The notes under the pieces: model-generated | Database searches by the model: none | Told to the model about the DNA's origin: nothing | The model's input: the letters and a program-made list of their open reading frames with translations, nothing else | NCBI GenBank assembly: GCA_027382625.1 | Contig: JAJKFJ010020870.1 | Location: 57,275-121,274 of the forward strand | Direction of reading: 5' to 3' | DNA length: 64,000 nt | Origin: Tetmemena sp. SeJ-2015 | Taxonomy: Eukaryota > Ciliophora > Spirotrichea > Sporadotrichida > Oxytrichidae | Position numbers and translations under genes: made by a program | Shown here: positions 61,901-64,000 of the stretch, one piece after another | Layout of the letters: each line of letters begins with the position of its first letter | Position numbering within the stretch: the first letter of the stretch is position 1

Positions 61901-64000
61901 CGCACTAACTCCTCTAGCTTACAATTGCTCTATTCTCTGGCAGAACTCATTCTAGACAAGCTACTATGCAAATCTTGTATAATGTTGAGTAAGATCAATC
62001 TGGGTCTCTTTGAGTTTCTTCTGTAAAGCCATTGTGTCGTCTAAGTTACTCTTGTCAAGTGACTTAATTTAAGATGTAGAAGGTCTTTTCTGCTTAACAT
62101 TCTCGACAGAGTTTTCAGCAAACACCACACTGAAGTCCAAGCCCTTGTATATGAGAGCAGCCTTGATGTTTTACAAGGTTTGATCTATCTCATTCAACTC
62201 CTCAGTTTCCACGTTGCTGAACAGCTTCTTGATAAAGTAAGTAATTGAGAGCACTTTAACTTCACTCTACGATTCAGATCTAGGGGCTTCATCGGCTGAG
62301 TGCTTGGCAGTATCGAATTTCTCTGCAACCACTTCAAACAAGAACTCCAGCACATCTCTATCAACCTTGATTTCTGCTTTCTAAAAGGCCTCTATAAATT
62401 GTTCCTTGTTGATGTAGCCATCTCCCATCGCATCAACTGATACCAAAGCTTGCTACAGTGGGAGCTTCTTGTTAGGGAAGACCTTGCCTCTGATTTCCGT
62501 GAAGATCTACTTTGGTCTGTTCAAAGTGGTGAGGTTGTGATAGTGAATCTCCTCTCTGTAGTAGTTCTGGATCAAGGAGATCTGAATAATGCCTGTGAAG
62601 AAGGGATCTAGTTCATTTAGGATGGTGTCAATCTCCTCATCTGAGAAACGCTGCTCATGGAAAACGATCTCATTGAAGTATTGAATGAACCTCTCTCTAG
62701 TGCAGAAGTCGTTCACTTTAGCTTTGCCTGAGAGGCTATTTGACTAGTAGACATCTCTTTCTAGGTATGCTATATTCAGCCCATACTGTTTAACACAGTT
62801 AGCAAACTTCTACACTGCAGCTTTGTTCCAGCGCTTGGTGCCTCTCAAGAATTCTCTGGAGTGTTTCTTCTAAAACTCCTCAATGGATTTCTCGAACTCT
62901 ATCTAGGTTGTTCTTAAAGGATGGATTTGCATGAACTTCTAGAGATAGAAGAAGGTCTCAGAGACTGAGAGTTTATCAGAGCAGCCTGAAATAGCCAAGA
63001 AGTTCTCAAACTTAGTTCTGTTAGGAAGCTTTCAGAATGATCTTGTAGATTTCTCTGAGTGGTTCAGGGTTCACATATTTAAGCTCCTTCCTCTTAAGGA
63101 TTGCTTCTAGGAAAAGCTTTCTTATCTGAGCCATGTAAGAGTTCTGCAGCTAAACTTGGGAGTAGATTTTCTCTATCCTGTGAGGGAGATTGTGCTGGAA
63201 GGCTGTTACTAATCTTCTCCTTCTGACTGAGATGAGATCTTCACATTCTTTCAGAATATTAGGAGGTGGAAGATCATCGTGATGAACAGCAGGTACTTCA
63301 ATTTTCACTCTCTCTATTCCATAGCCACATACGAAGCCTATCTGGGTGTTCTTTCTCCCTTGCCACTGGGGTCTTCCAAGGCGAAGGCCGACAGCCACTC
63401 TATTTGAGACTTAAAATCTGGTTGAGAATTGTCGAGAGTGATGTTTTGGATGTTGAGGCATCTGAGTGAGTAGCATGCGGTATCTGAGCTAGTATAGATG
63501 CGACGCACTTCCTTGAAGTTAATGTTGCCCTTTGTGAGTTCCTTGAGCATAGGCTTATAGTAGCCAGGCCTCTGTTGTGCATGAGGGATGTTGTTAGGGT
63601 CAGTGAGTTCGAAGCTGTTAGAGATGGGGTCAAAGAATCTGATAGTCTGGTCTGTACTAGTGCTGACAAGCAACTGTGCCTTTTACAAGTAGCATATATC
63701 TATGATGGAAGCGTTGTGAGCAGAGAACCTCTTTGAAACTGGAACTCTCCAGGGTGGATTGGTTTGGAAGAGTTCAATCATATGCTTTTAGATGTTCCAA
63801 ATGATGATCTCAGACTTATAGTCTGAACTGTTTTGTCTGTCTGCGTGAGTCTCATAGGCTCCTTGAGTGCTCTTTTGGAATTTGTGGGAACTGGGATGCT
63901 GGGGTCCTCAGTCTTTGGCATGGTGTCTCTGCCTGGCTTGTAAGCAGACTCAGATAGGAACTTCTCGCCTGAGATAAGGCAGCCAGACTGTGCTACGTAA
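52963..64000 (-). CDS. Giant WD40 / multi-EF-hand / pseudokinase protein (5' end off the right edge)
   Basis: About 3,600 codons within the window. Reading down from 64,000: the end of a WD40 propeller (SEIIIWNIQKHMIEL, IIDICYLQKAQLLVSTSTDQ; 63,810-63,640), a helical linker, then some 15 or more EF-hands, for example DRNGDGSISRRE (about 59,920), DTDKDGAVSYDE (about 59,815), DKERTGFISRSD (about 57,370), DKDRDGLVKYKE (about 56,225), DTNQNGYIECDE (about 56,035) and DENFDGKISYKE (about 55,930). The C-terminal third is kinase-like (see the separate entry). Introns: GTAAGAAA...CAATAG at 56,791-56,827, and probably 28 bases near 61,510-61,537. Single-base frame shifts near 63,030 and 55,735 have no intron explanation. 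Stop TGA near 52,963. Likely a calcium-regulated ciliary or cortical scaffold; this is inference. Confidence 0.7.
53480..55140 (-). other. Pseudokinase domain at the C-terminal end of the giant protein
   Basis: The kinase fold is recognisable from NPFLAPEILFQKF (APE motif, about 54,330), ALDVWSFGMIMYSVLLGQKP (subdomain IX, about 54,270) and CLDMDPKRRPTINGLL (subdomain XI, about 53,720). Catalytic residues are missing: the beta-3 strand reads RKVEVLIF with no VAIK lysine (about 55,015), the HRD loop is replaced by VGRSLNLQQVYI (about 54,600) and the DFG site by KLAHLRG (about 54,550). It should therefore be inactive in phosphate transfer and act as a binding or allosteric module. Confidence 0.7.
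56791..56827 (-). other. Spliceosomal intron (37 nt) in the giant gene
   Basis: On the coding strand it starts GTAAGAAACT and ends CTCAATAG; removal joins LYQH to ETFYTVEWQRR in frame. It shows that ordinary short introns coexist with IES in this window. Confidence 0.75.

Noticed and set aside
1..64000. CRISPR array, bacterial operons, macronuclear telomeres
   Set aside because: No regular short repeats with unique spacers, no ribosome-binding-site operon structure, and no C4A4/T4G4 telomere repeats were seen; the code and IES pattern indicate ciliate germline DNA.

Overview
The window looks like germline (micronuclear) DNA of a spirotrich ciliate of the Oxytricha/Stylonychia type. (1) Long reading frames appear only if TAA and TAG are read as glutamine and TGA as the only stop; between paralogues TAA/TAG swap with CAA/CAG at the same site. 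(2) Coding blocks are cut by short or long AT-rich stretches flanked by direct repeats of about 4-10 bases (pointers); removing the stretch plus one repeat restores the frame. These are read as internal eliminated sequences (IES) between macronuclear-destined segments (MDS). Small GT-AG introns occur as well. No telomeric C4A4 repeats are visible.

Layout. 1-9.3 kb: compact genes: a Gln-rich unknown protein, a histidine/phenylalanine ammonia-lyase, an unknown plus-strand gene, a MAK11/PAK1IP1-like WD40 protein and an unknown gene. 9.8-38.1 kb: a very AT-rich tandem array of four related loci (spacing about 7-8 kb), each a membrane protein of the acyltransferase-3 (NRF-6/OAC) type split into about 16 collinear MDSs. 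MITE-like elements, a 792-bp near-perfect palindrome, a ubiquitin fragment and a low-complexity block sit inside the array. 38.75-40.5 kb: a fifth, more divergent member with few interruptions. 40.8-42.1 kb: an LPCAT-type acyltransferase. 42.3-46.3 kb: two interleaved genes, a multi-ZZ-finger/AT-hook protein and an MT-A70 (METTL3/MTA1-like) methyltransferase, whose segments alternate on the same strand. 46.5-51.3 kb: an alpha-solenoid protein, a coiled-coil/EF-hand protein and a large armadillo/HEAT-like protein. 51.4-52.85 kb: a plus-strand segment (EF-hand-like, IQ motif, start of a WD40 propeller) with no start codon. 53-64 kb: a giant minus-strand gene running off the right edge, with a WD40 end, many EF-hands and a C-terminal pseudokinase. 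The plus-strand segment may be an inverted MDS of this gene.

Most informative: the interleaved MT-A70/ZZ locus, the four-copy array in which IESs can be compared between paralogues, and the palindromic element sitting in an MDS with a TA target duplication. Single-base frameshifts and in-frame TGAs are scattered through otherwise convincing genes, so consensus errors or gene decay must be kept in mind. MDS edges are estimates to within roughly 10-20 bases unless a pointer is given.
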